Below, piece by piece: positions 62,761-64,000 of a stretch of 64,000 nt of DNA. The notes beneath the pieces are model-generated. The model was given only the letters and a program-made list of their open reading frames with translations, was not told the origin of the DNA and searched no databases. Source of the stretch: Prevotella sp. (GTDB lineage: Bacteria; Bacteroidota; Bacteroidia; Bacteroidales; Bacteroidaceae); contig JAKVJW010000003.1 in NCBI GenBank assembly GCA_022486815.1, forward strand, positions 62,001-126,000. The letters run 5' to 3'. Numbering within the stretch: position 1 is the first letter of the stretch; each line of letters opens with the position of its first letter. Made by a program: the position numbers and the translations under genes.

Positions 62761-64000
62761 CTAATTATGATGTTGATTTATCGTAGCCAATACTCGGGTA
62801 TTCACCTTCACTGGATATTTTTTATGCAAAGATTCCACCCATCGTTTCTCCAAGAAATCCTGATAGTCAGCTATCACCTCAGACTGGACATCAGAAAAGT
62901 TTTCCGGCCCCTTCTTCAGCTTTTTACCAAACACACCTGTATAAGGATATCCCCTTACTGACTGAACAGGTCGGTTTACCTTAAATATATCGCGATCAAC
63001 CAACGCATTATCTCCCTGTTTGAAAATTCCTCTTTGCGCATGCACATGAATAAAGGAATCCCCATCAAAGATATTATGCAAGATCTCAGGCCATTCTTCA
63101 AATGGCTTACCTTTTAAACTATGCCAGACGGTTTTCAATTCCGATTTATCTTTTGCATAACAGGCAACTCCTTTAAATCGAGGTTGATTCCATCTATATC
63201 TTTTCTTGTTTTTCTTAAAATATTTCGCCAATCCCCTTTTATCACAAGCTGCCTGATTCCAAACAGCCCGATTACTAATTTCATAAAGGAGCAATCCGTC
63301 ATAATATTCCTGTATCAGATACCTCAAATCCAAATCACGAGCAGATAATTCTTTCACTTTTTGATTTAGAATCATTTCCCGGTTTACCTTAGCTCCCTCT
63401 GACAAGGAATCCAGTTTATGGTCGATTAATTGTTCACGAAAATCACTTGATTCAACAAACCGGCGGATATCCGTTTCTACAGAGTCATAAGGAAAAAAGG
63501 GGCGTTTTTTTTTCAATAATATGATATGGTACCCCATTGGAGAATATACAGGCCGGCTGATCTCACCCACTTGCAACTTCCATGCAGCATCCTCAAACTC
63601 TTTTAGAGCTTGGCCTTTAACCATCCACGGCAAATCACCACCCTCAGATGCAGATCTGGCATCACCGGAATATCTACGAGCCAGATCTGAAAAAGACCCA
63701 CCTTTCTTGAGAACAGTATACAGTGAATCAGCAAGCAGCTGAGCCGTCCTTTGCTGTTGTATAGAGGTTCTCTGTCCCAGTGGAATCAGAATCTGAGCAA
63801 CCTTGACCATACCACCATTATCATCTATGCGTTGTCGTGTATTGTCATAGATTCTGTGGGCCTCCTTATCCACATCTTCCACGCCAAGTAGCAAAGGTCG
63901 CACTTGCTGATCCCGATAAATCAGAAATTTCCGTTTGAAAGAGGAAAGCGTATCAAGATGTGCATCTAATGCCGCCCGTACCTTCAATTTGTAATCGACG
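62761..64000 (-). CDS. Parvulin-type peptidylprolyl isomerase, 5' truncated by window edge
   Basis: Frame stays open past the listed TTG start (VDYKLKVRAALDAH); parvulin 'FSDLARRYSGDARSASEGGDLPWMVKGQALKEFEDAAWKLQVGEISRPVYSPMGYHIILLKKKRPF'. Confidence 0.9.
   Translation of the reverse strand, partial: VDYKLKVRAALDAHLDTLSSFKRKFLIYRDQQVRPLLLGVEDVDKEAHRIYDNTRQRIDDNGGMVKVAQILIPLGQRTSIQQQRTAQLLADSLYTVLKKGGSFSDLARRYSGDARSASEGGDLPWMVKGQALKEFEDAAWKLQVGEISRPVYSPMGYHIILLKKKRPFFPYDSVETDIRRFVESSDFREQLIDHKLDSLSEGAKVNREMILNQKVKELSARDLDLRYLIQEYYDGLLLYEISNRAVWNQAACDKRGLAKYFKKNKKRYRWNQPRFKGVACYAKDKSELKTVWHSLKGKPFEEWPEILHNIFDGDSFIHVHAQRGIFKQGDNALVDRDIFKVNRPVQSVRGYPYTGVFGKKLKKGPENFSDVQSEVIADYQDFLEKRWVESLHKKYPVKVNTRVLATINQHHN

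Overview
This 64-kb window is a Bacteroidales-type (Bacteroidota) chromosomal segment, inferred from SusC/SusD pairs, TonB receptors, DUF1343 and TAnnTTTG promoters. It carries about 36 credible protein genes and one tRNA-Val(TAC). No phage, IS element, CRISPR array or rRNA was recognised. Main blocks: (i) partial GH30, MATE, CvfB-like S1 protein, lolD-like ATPase, asd; (ii) a TolC/RND/adaptor efflux operon with a divergent AraC regulator; (iii) ridA-like gene and ilvA; (iv) a ~20-kb block (15.4-35.5 kb) that reads as a SusC/SusD-centred peptidoglycan (muropeptide) utilisation locus: NlpC/P60, dipeptide epimerase, transglutaminase-like protein, SusC, SusD, amidase_3/golvesin-like protein, metallophosphatase-PQQ fusion, AmpG, NamZ/DUF1343, NagX/HGSNAT-like membrane protein, BadF-type sugar kinase, MurQ, SGNH hydrolase; (v) a minus-strand operon (35.8-45.9 kb) with a TonB receptor, a lipoprotein, an outer-membrane beta-barrel and two tandem secreted gingipain/caspase-like (C25, clan CD) proteins with helical-repeat tails, the strongest candidate for an undescribed system; (vi) a second TonB receptor with a small Cys/His-rich membrane protein upstream; (vii) housekeeping trpS, asnS, rluB (with a long Gly/Tyr/Asn/Arg-rich repetitive N-terminus), purB, ompA-like, mutL, LptA/OstA-like and two SurA-type PPIases. 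All family calls come from reading motifs and translations; no database search was run.
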